Part shown: positions 36,564-44,497 of the stretch, one piece after another
Numbering within the stretch: position 1 is the first letter of the stretch
How the letters are laid out: every line of letters begins with the position of its first letter
DNA from: CAVVSD01 sp963757125
GTDB taxonomy: Bacteria > Actinomycetota > Thermoleophilia > Solirubrobacterales > Solirubrobacteraceae
Length of the DNA stretch: 64,000 nucleotides
Assembly: GCA_963757125.1 (NCBI GenBank)
Contig: CAVWQP010000009.1
Coordinates: forward strand, 1,983,939-2,047,938
Direction: 5' to 3'
The notes under the pieces: model-generated
Seen by the model: only the letters and a program-made list of their open reading frames with translations
Told to the model about the DNA's origin: nothing
Databases searched by the model: none
Position numbers and translations under genes: made by a program

Positions 36564-37693
36564 GCCACACGCTCCAGGACCGCGGCGTTGTGGCAGGCGC
36601 CGTGCCGCAGCAGCACCATCCCGTAGCCGCCGACGACCGCGAGCGAGACGTCGGCCTGACGGCCGGTGGCCTCGCCGCGCAGCTGGCGGACCGCCTCGAC
36701 CAGGCCGTGCATGCCGCCCGCCGCGCCGGCCTGCCCCGCCGAGAGCTGGCCGCCGGACGTGTTCAGCGCCGCGCGGCGCTCGAGCACGTCCACGCGCAGC
36801 CACCGCTCGACGTCGCCGCCGGGGACGAGGCCGAGCTCCTCGGCCTGCACGGCGACCACGACCGGGTAGTCGTCGTAGAGGAAGGCCGCGTCGACGTCCT
36901 CCGGCCGCACCCCCGCGAGCGGCCACAGCCGCCGCGCGACGTCGGCGAAGCCCTCGCCGAACCCGGGGCCCTGCTGATGGTCGGGGTTGTGCAGCGCCGC
37001 GATCGCGCGCACGCGGGCGTGCGGGCGCCCGCCGGCGGGCGCCCCGGTGACCACGACGGCGTCCGCCCCGGTCACGACGGGGACGCAGTCGTAGCGCGTG
37101 AGCGGCTCGGCGACGTACGGCGACGCCAGGTACTCCTCCATCGTCAGCGGCTCGCGGTAGACGGCCGCGGGGTTGCCCGCGGCCCATGCGCGCTGGGCGA
37201 CCGGGATCGCGCCGAGGGCGGCGCGGTCGAGGCCACGGGCCGCGAGCCACCGCTGGGTGACCATCGCGAACAGCGCGTTGGGCCCGGTGTACCCCAGCGG
37301 CGTGAGGTGCTCGGCGGTCGCGCGGTTGTACTCCTCCACGAGGCGCCGGAACGCGGCGCGGTCCAGGTGGTCGCCCGCGCAGAGCACGATCGTCTCGGCG
37401 TCGCCGGCTTCGATCGCGCGCACGGCGTGCTGCAGCATGTCCACCGCGCTCGCGCCGCCGTTGGCGTCGTCCATGAGCCAGCGCACGCGCAGCCCGAGGC
37501 GCCAGGCCAGGTCGATCGCGTGGTCGGGGACGAGCGAGAACGACGCGACGCCCAGGCCGTCCACCGCCCCGTGCTCGATGCCGGCGTCCGCGAGCGCGCC
37601 CGCGACCGCCGCGGCGAGGATGCCCGTCGTGTCGGTGCCCTCGGCCGGGTGGCGCGCGTACGGCGTCTCGTGCGCGCCGACGATCGCCGTCAT
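36560..37693 (-). CDS. Thiolase-fold protein (Ltp2/SCP2-like, probably an acyl-CoA aldolase)
   Basis: A 377-residue thiolase-superfamily protein. Where thiolases have the nucleophilic cysteine, the sequence is DDANGGASAVDML (near residue 85), with no cysteine. FLYDDYPV near 260 and NTSGGQLSAG, then MHGLVEAVRQLRG, near 320 resemble Ltp2-type proteins that act as retro-aldolases with a DUF35 partner in steroid side-chain cleavage. The partner gene follows directly. ATG overlaps the ligase stop as ATGA. So carbon-carbon cleavage of a CoA ester is more likely than thiolysis. Confidence 0.82.
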   Translation of the reverse strand: MTAIVGAHETPYARHPAEGTDTTGILAAAVAGALADAGIEHGAVDGLGVASFSLVPDHAIDLAWRLGLRVRWLMDDANGGASAVDMLQHAVRAIEAGDAETIVLCAGDHLDRAAFRRLVEEYNRATAEHLTPLGYTGPNALFAMVTQRWLAARGLDRAALGAIPVAQRAWAAGNPAAVYREPLTMEEYLASPYVAEPLTRYDCVPVVTGADAVVVTGAPAGGRPHARVRAIAALHNPDHQQGPGFGEGFADVARRLWPLAGVRPEDVDAAFLYDDYPVVVAVQAEELGLVPGGDVERWLRVDVLERRAALNTSGGQLSAGQAGAAGGMHGLVEAVRQLRGEATGRQADVSLAVVGGYGMVLLRHGACHNAAVLERVA

Positions 37694-39313
37694 CGGCCGA
37701 GCCGCCGGAGCGTCACGCCCGCCGCCTCGCGGTCCCACATGTCGTCGGTCACCCCCGCGTCGCGGAGCACGGTCTTGCGCACCTTGCCGTTCTCGGTCAG
37801 CGGCAGCTCCTCCACGAATCGCAGGTAGCGCGGGATCGCGAAGTACGCGAGCCGCGGCTCGCAGTGGCGGATGAGCGCGACCGGATCGGCGATGTGCCCC
37901 TCGCGCAGGACGATCGCGGCCGCGACCTCGTCCTCCGACAGCTCCGACGCCACGGGGAAGACCGCGATCGAGGCGACCGCCGCGTGCTCCAGCAGCGCGT
38001 GCTCGACCTCGAAGGAGGAGATGTTCTCGCCACGGCGCCGGATCGCGTCCTTGAGGCGGTCCATGAACGCGAACCAGCCGTCGGCATCGCGCACGACGCG
38101 GTCTCCGGTGTGGAACCACAGGTTGCGCCACGACTCGACGGTCTTCTCCGGCATGCCGAAGTAGCCCGTCGCGAACGCGAACGGGTGGTCGCTGCGCAGC
38201 ACGAGCTCGCCGGGCTCGCCGGGCGCGACCTCCTCGTCCAGCGCGTCGACGACGCGTGCCTGGAACCCGTCGCGGACACGTCCCATCCACCCCGGGCGCT
38301 GCCCGCGCCAGCTCTCGCCGATCGGGCAGTTCGTCTCCGTCGAGCCGTACCCCTCGACGAGCTGGACGCCGAAGCGCGCGCGGAAGGACGTCGACGCGCG
38401 CGGCCGGCGTCGCGGGGGCGAGCGCGGTGCGCACCGTGTGCGCCGCGTCCCCCGGGCCCTCCGGGCGCGACATGAGGATGTTGACCATCGCTCCGAGCAG
38501 GTACGTGACCGTCGCCCCCGAGGCTGCGATCTGCTCCCAGAAGCGCGAAGCGGAGAACCGCGGCCCGAGCTCGTAGGTGGCCCCGGCGACGAGCGCCTGG
38601 ACGAACGCGTTCAGCGCGTTCGTGTGGAACAGCGGGAGGACGGTGTAGAGGACGTCGTCCTCGCCGATCTCGAGCATCTCGCCGACGAGCACGCCCCACC
38701 AGTAGAACTGGGCGTGCGGGCAGCAGACGCCCTTCGACGGGCCCGTCGTCCCCGACGTGTAGAGGATCGCGGCGGTGTCGCCGGGGCCGACGTCGGCTGC
38801 CGCGACCGGCTCGGCAGCCGGCGGCAGGTCGCGCACGGTCGCGGTCAGCCCCGCCGGCAGGTCGCCCGGGACGCCGTCGAGCGCCCAGACCTCGTCGAGC
38901 GCGTCCGCGCCCTCGACGTGGGCCAGGACCTCGACGAGCGCGCTGTCCATCGCGACGACGTGCGCCCCGGAGTTGCGCAGCTGGTGCGCGAGCTGCTCCC
39001 CGCGCAGCGCCGTGTTCAGGGGGACGGCGACCGCGCCCATCCAGGTCGCGCCGAGGATGAGGTCGAGCAGCTCGATGCGGTTCTCGCACATGAGCGCGAT
39101 GCGGTCGCCCTGCTCGATCCCGGCCTCCTTCAGCAGACCGGCGGCGCGGGCGGTGGCGTCGCGCGTCTCCGCGAAGGAGCGCTCGATCGGGCCCATGCGC
39201 AGCAGCGTCTTGTCGCCGTAGCGCTTCGCCTGGCGCTCGAGCAGGCCCGGGAAGGTCTGCTCTCTGAGCGGCAGGCCGCGCAGCGGCGACCCGCCGAGGA
39301 TGGTCTCCGTCAC
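37690..39313 (-). pseudogene. Acyl-CoA ligase (AMP-binding), interrupted by a +1 frameshift
   Basis: An adenylate-forming CoA ligase that would be about 540 residues. The first part (39313 to about 38400) carries the AMP loop ILYTSGTTGPSKG near residue 175. Near 38391-38408 the frame is lost: the original frame continues as Arg-rich nonsense, while the next frame gives VEGYGSTETNCPIG, and then WFHTGDRVVRDADGW, GENISSFEVEHALL and LTENGKVRK to the stop at 37690. One extra base in a GCGCGCG run explains it. Everything else is intact, so a sequencing error is likely. GTG start seven bases after the permease stop. Confidence 0.82.
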
Positions 39314-39320
39314 CCCTCCA

Positions 39321-40418
39321 TCATGGCGCGGTCGTGTCCGCGGTCGTCTGGTCGGCGGGTGCGCGGGCGACACGGCGCTGGCGGAGGTTGTAGCCGCGAT
39401 CGCGCAGCACGCCGAGGCCGACGGCGGCGATGAGGATCACGCCGCTGACCGTGCCCTGCCAGAACGTGGACACGTCGCTCAGCGTCAGGCCGTTCTGGAC
39501 GACCCCGAGGAAGACGACGCCGATGACCGTCCCGAGCACGCCCCCCTCCCCGCCCGTGAAGCTCGTGCCGCCGATGAGCACGGCCGCCAGCACCGTGAGC
39601 AGCAGCGTCGGGTCGACCGTGGCCGAGGCCGCGGTCAGGCGACCGACCTGGAGGATCGCGGCCAGGCCGGCCGCGAGGCCCGCGATCGCGTAGACCGCGA
39701 TGAGGATGCGGGAGATGCTGATGCCGTTGAGCCGGGCCGCCTCCTGGTTGGAGCCCGTGGCGAAGAGCGCCCGCCCGAACGCGGTGTAGCGCAGCACGCC
39801 CGCCGCGAAGAGCACGAGGAGGGCGTCGAAGATCAGCAGGAGCGGGATCGGACCGACGTCGTCGTTGACGAAGTTCTTGATCGGGGTGAACGCCGTCGCG
39901 GTGAAGACGGACACGGTCTGCCCGCCGTTGACCACCAGGGCGAAGCTGGACCAGATCGACAGCGCGCCGAGCGTCACGACGAGGAAGGAGATGTGCGCCT
40001 TGGCGATGAGGACGCCGTTCGCGAGACCGATGCCGAGCCCGAACCCGAGTGCGGCGAGCAGCGCGGGCAGCAGCGACCAGCCCCCGTGCAGGGCAAGCCC
40101 GAAGATCATCGAGGCGGCGGTCATCGCCGCGGCCACGGAGAGGTCGATGCCGCCCGAGATCACGACGAACGTCGCGCCCATCGCCAGCACGAAGATCACG
40201 CTGTTGGACTTGACGATGTTCATGAGGTTGTCCCACGTGAGGAACACCGGCTCGGTGATCGTCAGGTAGACCGCGACGACCACCAGCGCCACGATCACGC
40301 CCGTGTAGCGACCGAGCGACAGCCGCTGACGCCAGGCGCGCCCCCGGGACCCGGCGTCCGGAGGCCCGGTCGGGGCGTCGTCTCGGGGCGCCAGGACGGC
40401 GGACGGCTGGTCGGTCAT
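39321..40418 (-). CDS. Sugar-type ABC transporter permease (RbsC-like)
   Basis: A 365-residue integral membrane protein with a 35-residue hydrophilic N-terminus and about nine to ten hydrophobic segments. FVVISGGIDLSVAAAMT near residue 85 and the cytoplasmic GSNQEAARLNGI loop near 225 are RbsC/AraH-type hallmarks. It forms the channel with the ATPase encoded just upstream (ATGA overlap). No periplasmic binding-protein gene accompanies the pair. Downstream CoA-ester genes suggest the cargo is a carbon source activated by the ligase rather than a simple sugar. Confidence 0.9.
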   Translation of the reverse strand: MTDQPSAVLAPRDDAPTGPPDAGSRGRAWRQRLSLGRYTGVIVALVVVAVYLTITEPVFLTWDNLMNIVKSNSVIFVLAMGATFVVISGGIDLSVAAAMTAASMIFGLALHGGWSLLPALLAALGFGLGIGLANGVLIAKAHISFLVVTLGALSIWSSFALVVNGGQTVSVFTATAFTPIKNFVNDDVGPIPLLLIFDALLVLFAAGVLRYTAFGRALFATGSNQEAARLNGISISRILIAVYAIAGLAAGLAAILQVGRLTAASATVDPTLLLTVLAAVLIGGTSFTGGEGGVLGTVIGVVFLGVVQNGLTLSDVSTFWQGTVSGVILIAAVGLGVLRDRGYNLRQRRVARAPADQTTADTTAP

Positions 40419-41941
40419 GACGTCTCCATGCTGGTCTGCTGATCGGGGACGATCGGGGCCCCGGTGACGGCGACGTGGGCGAGGTCGTCCTCGCGCATCC
40501 CGCCCCTGCTGAACTCCGCACGGACCTCGCCGCGGTAGAAGACGACGACCCGGTCGGCGATGCCGAGGAGCTCAGGGAGCTCGGAGGAGATGAGGACGAT
40601 CGCCGCGCCCTGCGCCGCGGCCTCCTGCATGAGCCTGTAGATCTCGCTCTTCGCGCCGACGTCGATCCCGCGCGTCGGCTCGGAGAGGACGAGCACGTCG
40701 ACGCCGAGCGCGAACATGCGCCCGAGGACGACCTTCTGCTGGTTGCCGCCCGAGAGCGTCGTGATGCGGTTCGCCGCGGACGCGGTGATCACGCCGTAGC
40801 GCGTGATCGCGTCGCGCACCATGCGACGCTCGGCGCGCGTGTCGAGCAGGCCCTTGTTGGACAGGCGCCCGTTCCAGGCGATCGAGAAGTTCTCCGACAC
40901 GCTGCGGGTCGGCAGGAGCGCGGAGCGCTTGCGGTCGTCGGGCACGAAGCCGATCCCGCCGCCGAGCGTCGAACGCGGGTCGCCCAGCGCGACCTCGTTG
41001 CCGGCGACCCGGACGCTTCCCGTGCACGGGATCGCGCCGCCCAGCGCCATGCCGAGCTCCGCCTTGCCGGAGCCGACGAGGCCGGCGACGCCGAGGATCT
41101 CGCCGCGGCGCACCTGCAGCGACGTCGGGCGCAGCGCGCCGTTCAGCGTGGCGACGTCCGTCACCTCGAGGACGGCCTCGCCCTTGTCGATCTCACGCTT
41201 GGCGTAGAGGTCGCCGAGCTCGCGGCCGACCATCATCGACACGAGCCGGCCCTGGTTCGTCTCGGGGAGGCCGCATGTCCCGACCAGCTGGCCGTCGCGC
41301 AGGACGGTCGCGCACGAGGCGGCCGCGTACAGCTCGGGCATCCGGTGGGAGATCATGAGGACGGCCACGCCGGCTGCGCGCTGCTCCTCCACGACGTCCA
41401 GCAGCCGCTGGGTCGCGGCCTCCGACAGCGAGCTCGTCGCCTCGTCGAGGATCAGCAGCCGCGCCTCGGAGGAGATCGCGCGGGCGATCTCGACCTCCTG
41501 CTGCATCTCGAGGCTCAGGCGGTCGACGGTCGTCGCCGGGTCGACGTGGACGTCGAGGCGATCGAGGACCTCGCCCGCGCGCCGGCGCAGGAGGCGCCAG
41601 TCGACGCGACCCATCCGGCGCGGCAGCCGCCCGAGGAAGATGTTCTCCGCGACGCTGAGCGTCGGGGCGAGCGTGAGCTCCTGGCTGATCGTGACGATGC
41701 CCAGCCGCAGCGCCGCCCGCGGATCCTGGATCCGCTGCCGGCGCCCGTCGACGGCGATCGTCCCCGCATCGGGCTGCACCGAGCCGTTGATCACGCGGGC
41801 GAGCGTGGACTTGCCCGATCCGTTCTCGCCCGTGAGCGCGTGCACCTCGGCGCTCCGGATGGTCAGGTCGACGGCGTCGAGCGCGACGACCCCGGGGAAC
41901 GCCTTGGTGATCCCGCGCAGCTCGATCAGTGGCGCGTCCAC
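40415..41941 (-). CDS. Sugar-type ABC transporter ATP-binding protein (RbsA-like, two ABC domains)
   Basis: A 508-residue double ATPase. Domain 1 has Walker A GENGSGKST near residue 40 and an altered signature LSLEMQQEVEIAR near 145. Domain 2 has the degenerate Walker A GLVGSGKAE usual for this family near 290, and LSGGNQQKVVLGR near 400. GTG start supported by a promoter with leaderless spacing directly upstream. It is the first gene of a five-gene minus-strand operon (ATPase, permease, ligase, thiolase-fold, DUF35). Confidence 0.92.
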   Translation of the reverse strand: MDAPLIELRGITKAFPGVVALDAVDLTIRSAEVHALTGENGSGKSTLARVINGSVQPDAGTIAVDGRRQRIQDPRAALRLGIVTISQELTLAPTLSVAENIFLGRLPRRMGRVDWRLLRRRAGEVLDRLDVHVDPATTVDRLSLEMQQEVEIARAISSEARLLILDEATSSLSEAATQRLLDVVEEQRAAGVAVLMISHRMPELYAAASCATVLRDGQLVGTCGLPETNQGRLVSMMVGRELGDLYAKREIDKGEAVLEVTDVATLNGALRPTSLQVRRGEILGVAGLVGSGKAELGMALGGAIPCTGSVRVAGNEVALGDPRSTLGGGIGFVPDDRKRSALLPTRSVSENFSIAWNGRLSNKGLLDTRAERRMVRDAITRYGVITASAANRITTLSGGNQQKVVLGRMFALGVDVLVLSEPTRGIDVGAKSEIYRLMQEAAAQGAAIVLISSELPELLGIADRVVVFYRGEVRAEFSRGGMREDDLAHVAVTGAPIVPDQQTSMETS

Positions 41942-41949
41942 GGGGCGCG

Positions 41950-41978
41950 ACGATAGTCAACGCTGCACCGTGTTGCAA
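41950..41978 (-). promoter_or_regulatory. Promoter of the RbsA-like operon
   Basis: On the minus strand TTGCAA (41978-41973), 17 bases, TATCGT (41955-41950), then eight bases to the GTG at 41941. Spacing to the start codon predicts a leaderless mRNA. Confidence 0.6.
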
Positions 41979-41999
41979 TGCAGACTGTCGTTGCGAAGG

Positions 42000-42593
42000 T
42001 CAGGCTGCGGCGCGCGACCCGCGCAGGAAGCGCGTCAGCGCGTCGTCGAGCACGGGCTCGAGCTGCTCGGGGCGCATCATGCCCGCGGTCAGCAGCGAGG
42101 CGATGCCCTGCACCGTCGCGAACAGCACGAGGCCGACGCGCTCCGGCTCGCCCGCCTCCAGCGCGCCCTCGGCCTGGCCCTGCTCGATGACGTCGAGCAG
42201 CACGGAGAAGGCCTGATCGGCCGCGGTCCCGAGCGGGCCGGCCGGGTCGCCGTGCTTGCCGGCCCACATGAGCTCGAGCAGCGCTGCGTCCTCGGTCGCG
42301 AAGCGCACGTACGCGGCAGCGAGCGCCTGCAGGCGCGGGGTGAAGTCGTCTCCGGCGGCGTCGACGGCGGCGCGCAGCTCGGTGCCCATCCGGGCGAACC
42401 CGGTCTCCGCGAGCGCGTCGAGCAGCGCCTGGCGGTCGGGGAAGTGGCGGCGCGGCGCGCCGTGGCTGACGCCGGCGTCGCGGGCGAGCTCGCGCAGCGA
42501 GAGCGCCTGCACGCCGCGCTCGCGCACGGTGCGTTCGGCCTGCTCGAGGAGGGCAGACCGCAGGTTGCCGTGGTGGTACGGGCGCTCGGTCAC
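42000..42593 (-). CDS. TetR-family transcriptional regulator
   Basis: A 197-residue TetR regulator: N-terminal HTH (LSLRELARDAGVSHGAPRRHF near residues 32-52) and an all-helical ligand domain of the WHG/TetR C-terminal type. GTG start at 42593; TACGCT lies seven bases upstream, suggesting a leaderless transcript. It is divergent from an SDR gene, and a 17-bp inverted repeat lies between them, so it most likely represses the SDR and itself. Confidence 0.88.
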   Translation of the reverse strand: MTERPYHHGNLRSALLEQAERTVRERGVQALSLRELARDAGVSHGAPRRHFPDRQALLDALAETGFARMGTELRAAVDAAGDDFTPRLQALAAAYVRFATEDAALLELMWAGKHGDPAGPLGTAADQAFSVLLDVIEQGQAEGALEAGEPERVGLVLFATVQGIASLLTAGMMRPEQLEPVLDDALTRFLRGSRAAA

Positions 42594-42600
42594 GGCGACG

Positions 42601-42606
42601 AGCGTA
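42601..42606 (-). promoter_or_regulatory. -10 box of the TetR gene
   Basis: TACGCT on the minus strand, seven bases before the GTG at 42593; the -35 is weak. Confidence 0.35.
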
Positions 42607-42620
42607 CCGAAATGTTGTCG

Positions 42621-42649
42621 TTGACAGCATTGCTGTCACTGCCTACATT
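42621..42649 (+). promoter_or_regulatory. Promoter of the SDR gene
   Basis: TTGACA, 17 bases, TACATT, then seven bases to the ATG at 42657. The -35 is a perfect housekeeping-sigma hexamer. The expected transcription start is at or beside the ATG, so the message should be leaderless. Confidence 0.75.
42622..42638. promoter_or_regulatory. Probable TetR operator
   Basis: TGACAGC-ATT-GCTGTCA is a perfect 7-3-7 inverted repeat covering the -35 box and part of the spacer of the SDR promoter, in the gap between the divergent TetR and SDR genes. Binding there would block transcription of the SDR. Confidence 0.7.
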
Positions 42650-42656
42650 GTTGTCC

Positions 42657-43553
42657 ATGACTACTTTCGGCATCCAGAGCCTCCCTGACATGACCGGGCG
42701 CAGCGTGATCGTCACCGGCGCCAACAGCGGCATCGGCCGCGCGGCCGCCGGTGCGTTCGCCGGCGCCGGCGCGCGGGTCGTCCTCGCCGTGCGCGACACC
42801 GCGAAGGGCGAGACCGCGGCCGCCGCGATGCCCGGCACCACCGAGGTGCGCCGGCTGGACCTCGCGAGCCTCGCGTCGGTCCGCGAGTTCGCCGACGGGT
42901 GGAGTGGCCCGCTGGACCTGCTCGTCAACAACGCGGGTGTCATGGTGCCGCCGCTCTCACGGACCGCCGAGGGCTTCGAGCTGCAGTTCGGCACGAACCA
43001 CCTGGGCCACTTCGCGCTGACCAACCTGCTGCTCCCCGAGATCACCGGCCGCGTCGTCACCGTCTCCTCGACCGGGCACCGGATCGGGAAGATCGACTTC
43101 GACGACCTCAACTGGGAGCGCAAGCCGTACAAGCCCTGGCGCGCCTACGGGCAGTCGAAGCTCGCGAACCTGCTCTTCACCGCAGAGCTGCAGCGCCGGC
43201 TGACCGAGGCCGGCTCGCCGGTCCTGGCGACCGCCGCCCACCCCGGCTACGCGGCCACGAACCTCCAGTTCCACAGCGGCAAGCGGGTGAACGAGATCGT
43301 GTCGCGCATCGGCAACCGCCTCATCGCGCAGGACGAGGAGGGCGGCGCGCTGCCGACGCTCTACGCCGCGGTCGCCGACGTGCCGCCGGCCGCGTTCGCG
43401 GGCCCGGGCGGGTTCATGGAGCAGCGCGGGGCGCCGAAGCTCGTCGGCCGCAGCGATGCCGCGCTGGACGCCGACGTCGCCCGCCGGCTCTGGGACGTGT
43501 CCGAGGAGCTCACCGGCGTGCGCTTCGGACTCGGGGTTTCCACCCCGGCGTAG
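42657..43553 (+). CDS. Short-chain dehydrogenase (retinol dehydrogenase-like SDR)
   Basis: A 298-residue SDR of the long, retinol-dehydrogenase/WWOX-like type: TGANSGIGRAAAG near residue 20, NNAGVM near 90, NHLGHFALT near 120, catalytic serine in VTVSSTGHR near 138, and YGQSKLANLLF near 163. These act on varied aldehydes, ketones and alcohols. Its promoter and the operator of the divergent TetR gene are resolved upstream, so an inducible detoxification or catabolic role is likely. Confidence 0.88.
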   Translation: MTTFGIQSLPDMTGRSVIVTGANSGIGRAAAGAFAGAGARVVLAVRDTAKGETAAAAMPGTTEVRRLDLASLASVREFADGWSGPLDLLVNNAGVMVPPLSRTAEGFELQFGTNHLGHFALTNLLLPEITGRVVTVSSTGHRIGKIDFDDLNWERKPYKPWRAYGQSKLANLLFTAELQRRLTEAGSPVLATAAHPGYAATNLQFHSGKRVNEIVSRIGNRLIAQDEEGGALPTLYAAVADVPPAAFAGPGGFMEQRGAPKLVGRSDAALDADVARRLWDVSEELTGVRFGLGVSTPA

Positions 43554-43556
43554 GCT
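43551..43556 (+). promoter_or_regulatory. -10 box of the methyltransferase gene
   Basis: TAGGCT six bases before the ATG at 43563, the same arrangement and context (GTAGGYTCG) as upstream of 44249 and 45730. It overlaps the preceding stop codon. Confidence 0.4.
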
Positions 43557-43562
43557 CGCGCC

Positions 43563-44180
43563 ATGGGCCTGTACGGCGATCAGGTGCTCCCGCGCGTGAT
43601 CGATGTGCTGGGCGGGATGAAGGCCGCCGAGCCACAGCGGCGCCGGGTGTGCGACGGGCTCTCGGGCGACGTCGTCGAGATCGGGTTCGGGTCGGGGCTC
43701 AACGTCCCCTTCTATCCATCGGCCGTGGACCGGGTCGCCGCCATCGAGCCCGCCGACGTCGGCTGGAAGCTCGCCCGCAAGCGACTCGACGCTGCGACCG
43801 TGCCCGTGCAGCGCTCGGGCCTCGACGGGCAGTCGCTGCCGTTCGCCGACGACACGTTCGACGCCGCGCTGTCGACCTGGACCCTGTGCACGATCCCCGA
43901 CCTCGACGCGGCGCTGAGCGAGCTGCGCCGCGTCCTGAAGCCGGGCGGCCGGCTGCACTTCGTCGAGCACGGCCTCGCGCCCGACCCGCCGGTGCAGCGG
44001 TGGCAGCATCGCCTCGAGCCGGTGCAGAAGCGCCTGTTCGGCGGCTGCCACCTGACCCGCCCGGTCGTCGGCTCGCTCACCGGCGCTGGCTTCACGATCG
44101 ACGAGGTCGACGTCTTCTACGAGGAGGGCTCGCCGAAGTTCGTCGGCGCGAACTCCCTGGGAATCGCCGTCTCGCCGTAG
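43563..44180 (+). CDS. Class I SAM-dependent methyltransferase
   Basis: A 205-residue methyltransferase with the SAM loop VVEIGFGSGLNVPFY near residue 38, acidic IEPADVG near 63, and the FDAALSTWTLCTIPDLDAAL and LKPGGRLHFVEHG strands of UbiE/type-11 members. Substrate unknown. The ATG lies six bases after TAGGCT, whose TAG is also the stop of the SDR gene, so the gene may have its own leaderless promoter as well as read-through. Confidence 0.87.
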   Translation: MGLYGDQVLPRVIDVLGGMKAAEPQRRRVCDGLSGDVVEIGFGSGLNVPFYPSAVDRVAAIEPADVGWKLARKRLDAATVPVQRSGLDGQSLPFADDTFDAALSTWTLCTIPDLDAALSELRRVLKPGGRLHFVEHGLAPDPPVQRWQHRLEPVQKRLFGGCHLTRPVVGSLTGAGFTIDEVDVFYEEGSPKFVGANSLGIAVSP

Positions 44181-44236
44181 GGTCGCGCCCGCCAAACTGC
44201 ACGGGAACCCCCGTTTCCGCCGGCGCGGCGCAGCCG

Positions 44237-44242
44237 TAGGTT
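44237..44242 (+). promoter_or_regulatory. -10 box of the 82-residue protein gene
   Basis: TAGGTT six bases before the ATG at 44249; a weak TTTCCG stands 17 bases upstream of it. Confidence 0.45.
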
Positions 44243-44248
44243 CGGCGC

Positions 44249-44497
44249 ATGAACCTCCCGAGCAGCACCCTCACCCCGGTCCGGGCGCTCCGCCGGATCG
44301 ACACCGCGCCGCTGGCACGTGCCGAGCGAGCGCTCCTGCGCTTCCGCGCCGCCCGGCTCACCGACCGCATGGTCCGCGAGATGGTCGCGGCGCCCGGCGT
44401 GCCGCGCCGCCCCGACCACCCCGCGTTCCCGCAGCTCGATGCGCTCGCCGAGCGCTACGAGGCGCTCGGCGGCGATCGATCCGTCCTCCTGCGCTAG
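44249..44497 (+). CDS. Small basic hypothetical protein
   Basis: An 82-residue, Arg/Ala/Leu-rich, probably helical soluble protein of unknown function (FRAARLTDRMVREMVAAPGV near residue 32). No signal or membrane segment. Support for coding is the TAGGTT box at leaderless spacing and the end, where its TAG shares CTAG with the stop of the convergent MetE-like gene, as also happens at 11355-11358. Confidence 0.5.
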   Translation: MNLPSSTLTPVRALRRIDTAPLARAERALLRFRAARLTDRMVREMVAAPGVPRRPDHPAFPQLDALAERYEALGGDRSVLLR

